Origin: Actinomycetota bacterium
Lineage (GTDB): Bacteria; Actinomycetota; UBA4738; G016210805
DNA length: 7,956 nucleotides
NCBI GenBank assembly: GCA_016210805.1
Contig: JACQTL010000380.1
Location: forward strand, 1-7,956
Direction of reading: 5' to 3'
Part shown: one piece after another, positions 1-5,307 of the stretch
Layout of the letters: every line of letters begins with the position of its first letter
How positions within the stretch are numbered: position 1 is the first letter of the stretch
The notes under the pieces: generated by a model
What the model saw: the letters and a program-made list of their open reading frames with translations, nothing else
Told to the model about the DNA's origin: nothing
Databases searched by the model: none
Position numbers and translations under genes: made by a program

Positions 1-1
1 C

Positions 2-313
2 GCCGGAGAGCGGGCCCCCACGGCGGACCAGGTCACACCGCTCGACCGCCACGCCGCCGAGGTGCTCTCGGCCACCGACGACGTGATCGACGAGCTCGTC
101 GCCGAGCAGAACCGCCAGATCGAGGAGGCCCGGAGCCTGGGCGCCCGGGCCGACCGGGCCACGCTCGCCCTGTCCCTGCTCGCCGTCGGCGCGGTCCTCC
201 TCGGCCTGGCCGCGCTCATCGGCCGGGGCCGGGCGGCCCTCGTGTCGCTCGTGGCCGGAGCGGTGGTCCTGGCCGGCTCGGCGGCGTGGGGCGGATGGGC
301 CGCGCTCGGGTAA
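2..313 (+). CDS. C-terminal part of a coiled-coil, two-TM membrane protein (5' truncated)
   Basis: The frame is open from base 2 through the left edge to a TAA stop, so the real start lies outside the window. A GTG at 62 exists in the frame, but the reading before it (including residues like DRHAAEVLSATDD) looks like real protein. The visible 103 residues have two parts. The first is a charged, helical stretch rich in Glu/Gln/Arg/Ala (DELVAEQNRQIEEARSLGA), probably a short coiled coil. The second is two hydrophobic segments of about 20 residues each, separated by a short Gly/Arg turn (IGRGRAAL), with almost no tail. This helix-plus-hairpin shape resembles unnamed actinobacterial membrane proteins, but I recognise no function. 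The next gene begins 37 bp downstream with its own RBS. Confidence 0.7.
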   Translation, partial: AGERAPTADQVTPLDRHAAEVLSATDDVIDELVAEQNRQIEEARSLGARADRATLALSLLAVGAVLLGLAALIGRGRAALVSLVAGAVVLAGSAAWGGWAALG

Positions 314-350
314 CCATCCACTCGCTGACCGGGAACCGAAGGGAGGACCC

Positions 351-1025
351 ATGGGCCTCGACATGTCGCTCGGCGAGGCGATGGCCACGCAGCGAGCCGT
401 TCGCAGGCTGAAGCCCGACCCGGTGGACGACGCCGTCGTCCTCCGGTGCATCGAGATGGCCACGAGGGCCCCATCCGGCGCCAACGCGCAGTCGTGGGAG
501 TGGCTCCTGGTCCGAGACCGGGGGACCAAGGAGCGGCTGGCCGCGCTCTACCGTCGCTCGTGGTCGGTCTACGGGAGGGTGGCCAGGGTCGTGGCCGGCA
601 GGGATCGCGGCAAGCGGCGCATCATCGAGGCGGTGCAGTGGCAGGTCGACCACTTCGCCGAAGTCCCCGTCCTGGTCGTGGCGTGCCTCCGCGGGGTCCG
701 TCCCTACGTGGTGCACTGGCCGTGGGCGGCCAGCTCCCACTACGGGAGCATCTACCCGGCCGTCCAGAACCTCCTCCTGGCCTGCCGGGCGGAGGGGCTG
801 GGAGCGGCCCTGACCACCCTGCCCCTGTGGTCGGCGACCCTGGCCCGGCGGGCCCTCGGGCTCCCGTTCGGCGTGGAGCCGTGCGCGGTGATCCCGGTGG
901 GCTGGCCGATCGGACGATACGGTCCCAACTCCCGGCGGCCCGTCCACGAGGTGGTCCATCTGGACCGGTACGGGAACCACCCTCCCGCGAGGGCGGGCGT
1001 CGGCGGCGGGGCCCCGGCGGGCTAG
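351..1025 (+). CDS. Nitroreductase-family FMN-dependent oxidoreductase
   Basis: A 224-aa soluble protein of the nitroreductase fold, expected to bind FMN as a dimer and to use NAD(P)H to reduce nitro, quinone or similar substrates. The true substrate is unknown. Visible family hallmarks are an N-terminal FMN-phosphate-binding Arg cluster (R15, R18, R19 in QRAVRRLKPDPV), the APSGANAQ motif at 40-47, and the central helix YPAVQNLLLACRAEGLGAAL at about 135-154. A C-terminal stretch, IPVGWPIGRYGPNSRRPVHE, at 181-200 is typical of a mycobacterial/actinobacterial subgroup. Length is normal for the family. The ATG at 351 is preceded by GGGAGGA with 5-nt spacing, which supports this start. The last ~15 residues are Gly/Ala/Pro-rich and probably disordered. 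Its TAG stop forms the first three bases of the putative -10 box of the next gene. Confidence 0.9.
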   Translation: MGLDMSLGEAMATQRAVRRLKPDPVDDAVVLRCIEMATRAPSGANAQSWEWLLVRDRGTKERLAALYRRSWSVYGRVARVVAGRDRGKRRIIEAVQWQVDHFAEVPVLVVACLRGVRPYVVHWPWAASSHYGSIYPAVQNLLLACRAEGLGAALTTLPLWSATLARRALGLPFGVEPCAVIPVGWPIGRYGPNSRRPVHEVVHLDRYGNHPPARAGVGGGAPAG

Positions 1026-1028
1026 AAT
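1023..1028 (+). promoter_or_regulatory. -10 box TAGAAT for a leaderless fmdB-type transcript
   Basis: TAGAAT matches TANNNT (5 of 6 with TATAAT) and ends exactly 7 nt before the ATG at 1036. That puts the expected transcription start at the A of the start codon. There is no Shine-Dalgarno sequence in the 10 nt before the ATG. No clear -35 is visible, as is usual for actinobacterial leaderless promoters. The box overlaps the TAG stop of the nitroreductase gene. Confidence 0.6.
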
Positions 1029-1035
1029 CGCACCG

Positions 1036-1260
1036 ATGCCGATCTACGAGTTCGCCTGCCGGACCTGCGGGGAGCGCTTCGAGCGTCTCCTGCCGGTGCG
1101 GTCCGAGCCCCCCGGGTGCCCGGCGTGCGGCGCTCGGCGGGCGCGCCGATTGATCTCGCTGATCGGCGGCCTGGGCCGCACGTCGAACGGGACCTCCGGC
1201 GCCCGGACTCCCGCCGCCGGCGGCTGCGGCTGCGGCGGCGCCTGCGCCTGCGGCGCCTGA
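1036..1260 (+). CDS. FmdB-family zinc-ribbon protein
   Basis: A 74-aa protein starting MPIYEFACRTCGERFE, the signature opening of FmdB-family putative regulatory/zinc-ribbon proteins. Two CxxC knuckles (C8/C11 and C28/C31) would bind one zinc. After a short basic stretch (GARRARRLISLIGG) comes a Gly/Ser/Thr linker and a Cys-rich tail with C64, C66, C70 and C72 (CGCGGACAC), a feature seen in part of the family. The role of the family is poorly defined; the name comes from a gene near a formamidase operon and does not prove function. There is no RBS, and translation probably starts on a leaderless mRNA. The gene stands alone: 10 bp after the nitroreductase and 73 bp before a separately promoted gene. 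Confidence 0.9.
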   Translation: MPIYEFACRTCGERFERLLPVRSEPPGCPACGARRARRLISLIGGLGRTSNGTSGARTPAAGGCGCGGACACGA

Positions 1261-1319
1261 CCGGCGTATAGAGCCTTCCGGCGCACCCCGATCCACCACG
1301 CCGGCTCGTCCGCGGGCGC

Positions 1320-1325
1320 TACCCT
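1320..1325 (+). promoter_or_regulatory. -10 box TACCCT for a leaderless YbaK-type transcript
   Basis: TACCCT fits TANNNT and lies 8 nt before the ATG at 1334, with context GCTACCCTGG. No Shine-Dalgarno sequence is seen in the usual window (the GGCGGG at 1326-1331 is only 2 nt from the ATG). The spacing is one or two nt longer than the ideal, so confidence is lower than for the box at 1023. Confidence 0.45.
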
Positions 1326-1333
1326 GGCGGGTC

Positions 1334-1834
1334 ATGGACGAAGAGGCCGCCGAGGCCCCCGACACCCCCGCGCTGCGAGCGGCCGCCGAGGCCGGGGTGG
1401 CCCACCGGGTCGTGAGGACGGCACCTCCCTCGAGCGTGGAGGAGAGCGCCGAGCTGCAGGGCATCGAGGTGGGGCGGCTCCTGCGGACGATCGTGGTCCG
1501 CCGGGGGGCCGACGACTACGTCTTCGTCCTGGTCCCGGGGGGCCGGCAGATGGACTGGCCCCGGCTCAGGGCCCACCTCGGCGTGAGCCGCCTCTCGTTG
1601 CCGGACCAGGAGGAGGCCAGACGGGCCACGGGGTACGAGCGAGGGGCGATAACCCCGTTCGGCTCAAGGGCGGCCTGGCCGGTGGTGGCCGACCGCTCGA
1701 TCGGGGGGATGGGCCGGGTGGCGATAGGGGGTGGGGCCCGTGGGGTGAACCTCCACCTCGAGGCGTCCGACCTGCTGGCCGCCCTGGGCGCCGAGGCTGC
1801 CGACGTGACCCGCCCCGCCCCGGACGGAGCGTGA
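1334..1834 (+). CDS. YbaK/EbsC-family aminoacyl-tRNA deacylase-like protein
   Basis: A 166-aa cytoplasmic protein with a YbaK/aminoacyl-tRNA editing domain covering about residues 10-155. Proteins of this fold hydrolyse mischarged aminoacyl-tRNAs in trans (for example Cys-tRNA-Pro or Ala-tRNA-Pro); the substrate here cannot be told. Visible family features are SSVEESAELQGIEVGRLLRTIVV (33-55), YVFVLVPGGRQMDW (62-75), the substrate-pocket motif TGYERGAITPFG (99-110), and the Gly-rich GGGARGVNLHL (132-142). Most family members have Lys in the KT(L/I)VV strand, the residue shown to be essential in characterised YbaK/ProX proteins; here it is Arg51. The stop TGA overlaps a GTG (GTGA, 1831-1834) that opens the next frame, suggesting translational coupling. 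The start is the ATG at 1334, fed by the leaderless -10. Confidence 0.85.
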   Translation: MDEEAAEAPDTPALRAAAEAGVAHRVVRTAPPSSVEESAELQGIEVGRLLRTIVVRRGADDYVFVLVPGGRQMDWPRLRAHLGVSRLSLPDQEEARRATGYERGAITPFGSRAAWPVVADRSIGGMGRVAIGGGARGVNLHLEASDLLAALGAEAADVTRPAPDGA

Positions 1835-2034
1835 CCTGTGGCCTCCCTCCCGCCGGGCGGGTGCTCGAGCGGGCCGGCCTGGTCCGGCGGACCGTGCGGG
1901 GCCGGGAGCACTGGCTGGAGCTGGACGCCGCCCCCCTCCGCCCGGCGGGCCGGTGGATCCAGCGGTACCGCTCGTTCTGGGGGGGCCGGCTAGACGCCCT
2001 GGAAGCGATGTTCGGCGAGGGATGGGAGGCGTAG
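1831..2034 (+). pseudogene. Headless ArsR-family regulator remnant (C-terminal part only)
   Basis: This 67-aa reading frame matches the second half of the ArsR-type regulators that usually precede SRPBCC genes. It has the wing-region phrase VLERAGLVRRTVRGREHWLEL, then APLRPAGRWIQRYRSFWGGRLDALEAMF. Full members are about 105-115 aa. The N-terminal 45-50 residues that hold helices 1-3, including the DNA-recognition helix, are missing. The frame upstream of 1831, inside the YbaK gene, encodes only Arg/Gly/Pro-rich shadow sequence, so the start was probably deleted and the remnant joined to the end of the YbaK gene. It could still be made from the GTG at 1831 (GTGA overlap) as a dimerisation/tail fragment, but there is no RBS. 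The SRPBCC gene follows after 21 bp. Confidence 0.65.
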
Positions 2035-2055
2035 CCGCGGAGTGAGGAGGACCGG

Positions 2056-2508
2056 ATGCGGATGGACGTGACGGCCGACCTGGTGATCGCCCGGCCCAGG
2101 GCCGAGGTGGCGGCTTACGTGATCGATCCCGGCCACGACCCCGCTTGGATCGGAGGGATCAGCCAGGCGGAGGTGCTCACCGAGCCGCCCGTCAGGGTGG
2201 GGACCAGGGTCCGGCGGGTGGCCTCGTTCCTGGGCCGGAGGATCGAGTACGTGCTGGAGGTCTCGGCCCTGGACCCGGATGCGCTCCTCGAGATGACCTC
2301 GGTCAGGAGCCCGTTCCCCATGAAGGTCACCTACGCCTTCGCCGACGCGCCGGGCGGGACCCGGGCCAGCGTCCGGGTGGAGGGGGAGCCCTCGGGGCTC
2401 TACCGGCTGGCCGGCCCCGCGCACGCTCCGGCCGTGCGACGATCGGTGGCCAGCGATCTCCGGTCCCTGAGGGGGATCCTCGAGTCCGGGAACCGGGGGG
2501 AGGTGTGA
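2056..2508 (+). CDS. SRPBCC (START/Bet v1-like) family protein
   Basis: A 150-aa soluble protein with the helix-grip fold pattern of the SRPBCC/polyketide-cyclase-like superfamily. It has an N-terminal strand MDVTADLVIARPRAEVAAYVID, the conserved helix and Trp (DPAWIGGI, 28-35), the middle strands GTRVRRVASFLGRRIEYVLEV, and a later strand pair TYAFADAPGGTRASVRVEG. A C-terminal helix (about 127-143) would close a hydrophobic ligand cavity. The family binds lipids or small hydrophobic compounds, sometimes with catalysis; the ligand here is unknown. The ATG at 2056 has a strong AGGAGGA 4 nt upstream; a second ATG at 2062 is a weaker choice. It lies between the ArsR remnant and the TfoX-type gene (1-nt gap), consistent with an operon. 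ArsR-SRPBCC gene pairs are common in actinobacteria. Confidence 0.85.
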   Translation: MRMDVTADLVIARPRAEVAAYVIDPGHDPAWIGGISQAEVLTEPPVRVGTRVRRVASFLGRRIEYVLEVSALDPDALLEMTSVRSPFPMKVTYAFADAPGGTRASVRVEGEPSGLYRLAGPAHAPAVRRSVASDLRSLRGILESGNRGEV

Positions 2509-2509
2509 C

Positions 2510-2896
2510 GTGAGCGCCGCGGAAGGATCGTCCGGGAAGATGCCGGCCATGCCCAGGCCCGACGAGGCCACGAAGGAGCTGTTCAGGTCGGTGGTCCCCG
2601 ATGACCCCGAAGTGACCGTCCGCCCGATGTTCGGCAACCTGGCCGCGTTCGTGGGCGGGACCATGTTCACGGGCCTGTACGGTCCCGACCTGTTCGTGCG
2701 CCTCCCGGACCAGGACCGCGAGGCTCTGACCGAGCAGGGCGGTGCCCCCTTCGAGCCGATGCCAGGCCGGCCGATGCGCGAGTACCTCCTCCTCCCGGCG
2801 GCCTGGCGGGACGAGCCCGAGCGGATCGAGGAGTGGGTGGCCCGCTCGCTGGCCTGGGCCCGGGGCCTGCCGCCCAAGGCCAGGAAGCGGTCGTGA
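2510..2896 (+). CDS. TfoX N-terminal-domain protein
   Basis: A 128-aa soluble protein of the TfoX/Sxy N-terminal domain type. The domain runs from about residue 16 to 118, with VRPMFGNLAAFVGGTMFTGLYGPDLFVRL (37-65) as the diagnostic core, followed by PFEPMPGRPMREYLLLP (80-96) and a C-terminal helix EEWVARSLAWARGLPPKARKR. Stand-alone proteins with only this domain are widespread, are not shown to regulate competence, and often sit beside SRPBCC, VOC or YCII-type genes. The GTG at 2510 is chosen because GGGGGAGG (2496-2503) is 6 nt upstream and the previous stop is 1 nt away. In-frame ATGs at 2540 and 2549 would remove only a poorly structured leader. The basic tail (KARKRS) is unremarkable. 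Confidence 0.85.
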   Translation: MSAAEGSSGKMPAMPRPDEATKELFRSVVPDDPEVTVRPMFGNLAAFVGGTMFTGLYGPDLFVRLPDQDREALTEQGGAPFEPMPGRPMREYLLLPAAWRDEPERIEEWVARSLAWARGLPPKARKRS

Positions 2897-2940
2897 ACCC
2901 GGCGGCCCCTTGACCCCGGGGAGCCCGGGCGCGCATCGTT

Positions 2941-2971
2941 CCCCCGCTGGGGCCTTCGGGGCCCCCGGGGG
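2941..2971 (+). terminator. GC-rich hairpin between the TfoX and VOC genes, abutting the VOC ribosome-binding site
   Basis: The inner stem GGGGCC (2949-2954) pairs with GGCCCC (2960-2965) around the loop TTCGG. An outer stem CCCCC (2941-2945) can pair with GGGGG (2967-2971) across a small internal loop (GCT against C). There is no U-tract. It may act as a weak terminator or RNA-processing barrier. Its 3' arm also touches the GGAGGAGGT Shine-Dalgarno of the VOC gene, so it may influence translation. Confidence 0.35.
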
Positions 2972-2983
2972 AGGAGGTCAACC

Positions 2984-3370
2984 GTGCTGCACGACTTCCC
3001 GATGCACACGATCGTCGCCGCGTCGGACCTCGACCGGGCCCGGGCCTGGTACGCGGAGAAGCTCGGGCTGGTCCCGAAGAAGGAGGACCCCGGAGGAATC
3101 TGGTTCGAGAGCGCCGGGGGGACGTGGCTGTACGTCTACGCGACGGGCTCGGCGGGGACGGCCCAGAACACGGTGGGCGGCTGGGCGGTCCAGGACATCG
3201 AGTCGGTCATGGCCGAGCTCCGGGGTCGGGGCGTCGTGTTCGAGGAGTACGACATGCCCGGCATGAAGACCGAGAACGGCCTGGCCGACTTCGGTATGGC
3301 CAAGGCGGCCTGGTTCAAGGACAGCGAGGGGAACACCCTCGAGCTCTCGGAGCTCCTCGAGCAGGGCTGA
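2984..3370 (+). CDS. VOC (glyoxalase/bleomycin-resistance fold) family protein
   Basis: A 128-aa soluble protein with one vicinal-oxygen-chelate domain built from two beta-alpha-beta-beta-beta units. The first is MHTIVAASDLDRARAWYAEKLGL, with H8 in the usual first metal-ligand position. The second is GWAVQDIESVMAELRGRGVVFEEYD, with KAAWFKDSEGNTLELSE at the end and E120 as a likely ligand. The long EEYDMPGMKTENG linker is typical of a common subgroup of unknown substrate. Characterised relatives range from glyoxalases to dioxygenases and antibiotic-binding proteins, so no reaction can be assigned. GTG at 2984 is the start: GGAGGAGGT (2970-2978) sits 5 nt upstream; an ATG at codon 7 would delete the first strand. 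It is the last gene of the + strand run and is convergent with the sensor-kinase gene, 18 bp away. Confidence 0.85.
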   Translation: MLHDFPMHTIVAASDLDRARAWYAEKLGLVPKKEDPGGIWFESAGGTWLYVYATGSAGTAQNTVGGWAVQDIESVMAELRGRGVVFEEYDMPGMKTENGLADFGMAKAAWFKDSEGNTLELSELLEQG

Positions 3371-3388
3371 AACCGGCGGCCCTCGAGG
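3355..3388. terminator. Bidirectional terminator-like hairpin between convergent genes
   Basis: CCTCG (3355-3359) plus AGGGC (3363-3367) pairs with GCCCT (3379-3383) plus CGAGG (3384-3388). This makes 10 base pairs with a 3-nt bulge (AGC) and an 11-nt loop. It spans the VOC stop and the gap before the kinase stop, the expected place for a terminator serving both strands. There is no clear U-tract on either side, which is common in high-GC actinobacteria. Confidence 0.45.
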
Positions 3389-4540
3389 CTAGCTCGGCGT
3401 CCCGGCCGGGATCACGAAGCGCAGGACGGCGCCGCCCGCCGGGCGGTTGGCCGCCTCGATCGTCCCTCCGTGGGCCTCCACCAGGCTCCGGGCGATGGCC
3501 AGGCCGAGCCCCGCGCCCCCCGAGTCGGCGGCCGTGACGAACCGGTCGAAGACGGAGGCCAGGGAGTCCGAGGGTATCCCCGGCCCGGTGTCCTCCACCG
3601 CGAAGGCCACGCCGGCCGGGGGGGCCGGGTCGGCCCGCACGACGACGGAGCCACCGGCCGGGGTGTGGCGGACGGCGTTCGACAGGAGGTTGGAGAGGAC
3701 CTGGCCGATGCGGACCGGGTCGACGTCGAGCTCGGGGAGGCCCGGCGCGGTTCGGGCCTCGAGCTCGATCCCCGCCGCCCCGGCCCGGGCCCGGAAGGCC
3801 GCCGTCGCGTCCTCCACCAGGTCGGCGGCCTCCACCCGCTCCCGGTGCAGCCGGAGCGCCCCGGCCTCCGCGCGCGAGAGCGTCTCCAGATCGTCGAGGA
3901 GGCGGGCCATCACCCGGGTCTCCTCGAGCACCGGCTCGATGTGCGCCCGGTCGGCCGGGAACAGTCCGTCCAGCATCGCCTCCGCGTTGCCCTCGATCAC
4001 CGACAGCGGCGTGCGGAGCTCGTGGGCCAGGTCGGCGAGCAGGTCCCGGCGCCGGGCCTCGGCCGCCTCCAGCCGCTCGGCCATCGCGTTGAAGGACCGG
4101 GCCAGGCGGCGGAGATCCCGGGACCCCCGCTCGCGGACCCGGACGGAGTGGTCCCCTCCGGCCAGCCGGTCGGCCGCCTCCATCACGTCACCGACGGGGA
4201 CGGCCATCCTCCGCACGGCCCGGCCGACGACCAGGAACCCGATCAGGAGGGCGGTGCCCAGCCCCGCGGCCACGGGGAGGAGCCGGATCGGCTCGTCCGG
4301 TCCCACCAGGCGGTACAGAAGGGCGACGACGATCGCGTTCGCCCCGAACACGAGCAGGAAGAGCACGGCGATCACCAGGCCGATGCGGCGGAGGAAGTGC
4401 CGGCGCACCCCGTGCCACCCCGCCCGGTCCCGGGGAGGGAAGGGCTCTCCCTCGGGCCACCACGGCGGCCGGCCCCCGCCCCAGCTCCCGCGGTGCGGGT
4501 CCTTCCACCCCTTCCACCCGTGGGGACGGCCCTCAGGCAT
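3389..4540 (-). CDS. Two-component sensor histidine kinase with minimal extracytoplasmic region
   Basis: A 383-aa membrane kinase expected to phosphorylate the upstream-encoded response regulator. Domains in order are a cytoplasmic Trp/Gly/Pro-rich N-terminus (1-48, six Trp); TM1 about 53-77; a loop of only ~9 residues (VGPDEPIRL); TM2 about 86-106; HAMP about 107-160; and HisKA with LAHELRTPLSVIEGN and phospho-acceptor His173. The ATPase domain has the N-box SNLLSNAVRHTP (N284, N288), G1 EDTGPGIP (D317), F-box VFDRF (330-334) and G2 GGAGLGLAIA (341-350). All catalytic boxes are intact. With almost no periplasmic loop, sensing must occur in the membrane, through HAMP, or through a partner. 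The ATG at 4540 overlaps the regulator's last 8 nt and lacks a clear RBS, so translation is probably coupled. A GTG at codon 45 is an alternative start that would remove the Trp-rich leader. Confidence 0.93.
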   Translation of the reverse strand: MPEGRPHGWKGWKDPHRGSWGGGRPPWWPEGEPFPPRDRAGWHGVRRHFLRRIGLVIAVLFLLVFGANAIVVALLYRLVGPDEPIRLLPVAAGLGTALLIGFLVVGRAVRRMAVPVGDVMEAADRLAGGDHSVRVRERGSRDLRRLARSFNAMAERLEAAEARRRDLLADLAHELRTPLSVIEGNAEAMLDGLFPADRAHIEPVLEETRVMARLLDDLETLSRAEAGALRLHRERVEAADLVEDATAAFRARAGAAGIELEARTAPGLPELDVDPVRIGQVLSNLLSNAVRHTPAGGSVVVRADPAPPAGVAFAVEDTGPGIPSDSLASVFDRFVTAADSGGAGLGLAIARSLVEAHGGTIEAANRPAGGAVLRFVIPAGTPS

Positions 4541-5216
4541 CGGCGAACCGGTAGCCCACCCCGTGCACGGTGAGCAGGTAGCGCGGGCGCCCCGGCGTGG
4601 GCTCGATCTTCCTCCGGATGTTCTTCACGTGGGCGTCCACCGCCCGCTCGTAGGACTCGAAGGCCACGCCGTGCACCGCGTCCAGGAGCTGCGCCCGGGT
4701 GAACACGCGCCCCGGTTCCCTGACCAGGGTGGCCAGGAGCTGGAACTCGGTGGGGGTGAGGTCCACGACCCGACCGCCCACCGTGACCCGCATCCGGGGC
4801 AGGTCGATCTCGACGTCGGCCGCGCGGAGGACCTCCGCCCCGCCCGCCCGGGCCTGATCGGTGCGCCGGAGGACCGACCGGATCCGGGCCAGCAGCTCCC
4901 TGGGGCTGAACGGCTTGACCACGTAGTCGTCGGCGCCGAGCTCGAGGCCGGCCACGCGATCGGCCTCGTCGCCCCGGGCCGTCAGCATCACGATGGGCAC
5001 GGTGGACGTCCTCCGGAGCTCGCGGGCCACGTCCAGGCCGTCCCGGCCGGGCAGGCCGAGGTCCAGGATCACGACGTCCGGCCGCATCCCCCGCGCGCTC
5101 GCCACGGCGGCCTCGCCGTCGCCGGCCACGACCACCTCGAACCCGGCCCGCTCCAGGTAGTCGCGGACCAGCCCGGCGATCCTCATCTCGTCCTCGACCA
5201 CCAGGATCGTGCGCAA
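4533..5216 (-). CDS. OmpR/PhoB-class DNA-binding response regulator
   Basis: A 227-aa cytoplasmic transcription factor. The receiver domain (about 1-118) has the acidic pocket E8/D9, phospho-acceptor Asp52 (VVILDLGLPG), Thr79 (MLTA) and Lys101 (VVKPFSP). A short linker leads to a C-terminal winged-helix Trans_reg_C domain (about 130-226) with LTPTEFQLLATLVREPGRVFTR, ERAVDAHVKNIRRKIE and the terminal hairpin YLLTVHGVGYRF. I place the start at the TTG at 5216, because the protein then begins MRTILVVEDE, the family norm, with GGGAGG 7 nt upstream. A longer frame to 5279 would add 21 residues that overlap a strong hairpin. The stop overlaps the kinase start by 8 nt, giving a classic regulator-kinase pair. 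The GTTCAC tandem repeat at 5736-5757 is its likely self-target. Confidence 0.93.
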   Translation of the reverse strand: MRTILVVEDEMRIAGLVRDYLERAGFEVVVAGDGEAAVASARGMRPDVVILDLGLPGRDGLDVARELRRTSTVPIVMLTARGDEADRVAGLELGADDYVVKPFSPRELLARIRSVLRRTDQARAGGAEVLRAADVEIDLPRMRVTVGGRVVDLTPTEFQLLATLVREPGRVFTRAQLLDAVHGVAFESYERAVDAHVKNIRRKIEPTPGRPRYLLTVHGVGYRFADA

Positions 5217-5223
5217 CGTCGGT

Positions 5224-5229
5224 CCTCCC
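5224..5229 (-). promoter_or_regulatory. Ribosome-binding site that fixes the TTG start of the response regulator
   Basis: On the minus strand GGGAGG lies 7 nt upstream of the TTG at 5216-5214. This is the only good Shine-Dalgarno near the N-terminus and gives a protein of normal length, so TTG is preferred to the upstream in-frame start at 5279. Confidence 0.7.
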
Positions 5230-5253
5230 GGCTCCCGGCGAGAAGCGTGACGA

Positions 5254-5289
5254 GGCGACGGGGTGGAGGCAAGCGCCACACCCGTCGCC
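5254..5289 (-). terminator. Strong intergenic hairpin between the His-tailed membrane protein and the response regulator
   Basis: GGCGACGGG (5254-5262) plus GTGG (5263-5266) pairs with CCAC (5276-5279) plus CCCGTCGCC (5281-5289). That is 13 base pairs with one bulged A (5280) and a 9-nt loop AGGCAAGCG. It lies wholly in the 91-nt gap between two co-directional genes. On the minus strand it is followed by a moderately pyrimidine-rich stretch (CTCGTCACGCTTCTCG) but no true U-tract. Likely roles are partial termination or a 3'-end stabiliser that makes the first gene more abundant than the regulator/kinase. Confidence 0.55.
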
Positions 5290-5307
5290 CCGCGGCCGGA
5301 CGACCCC

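Noticed and set aside
622..1464. 280-aa minus-strand frame across the nitroreductase, FmdB and YbaK genes
   Set aside because: It covers three recognised + strand genes and their gaps, and consists of Ala/Gly/Pro/Arg repeats.
2510..2896. Assignment of the TfoX-domain protein as a competence regulator
   Set aside because: Only the N-terminal domain is present, there are no competence genes nearby, and stand-alone members are not known to act in competence.
2910..2939. TTGACC followed by CATCGT as a sigma-70-like promoter for the VOC gene
   Set aside because: The -10 match is poor and the hexamers lie in a GC-rich stretch just before a hairpin, so chance is a better explanation.
5217..5279. 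21-residue N-terminal extension of the response regulator
   Set aside because: It is not found in the family, overlaps a strong hairpin, and lacks an RBS, whereas TTG at 5216 has GGGAGG and gives the standard MRTILVVEDE opening.
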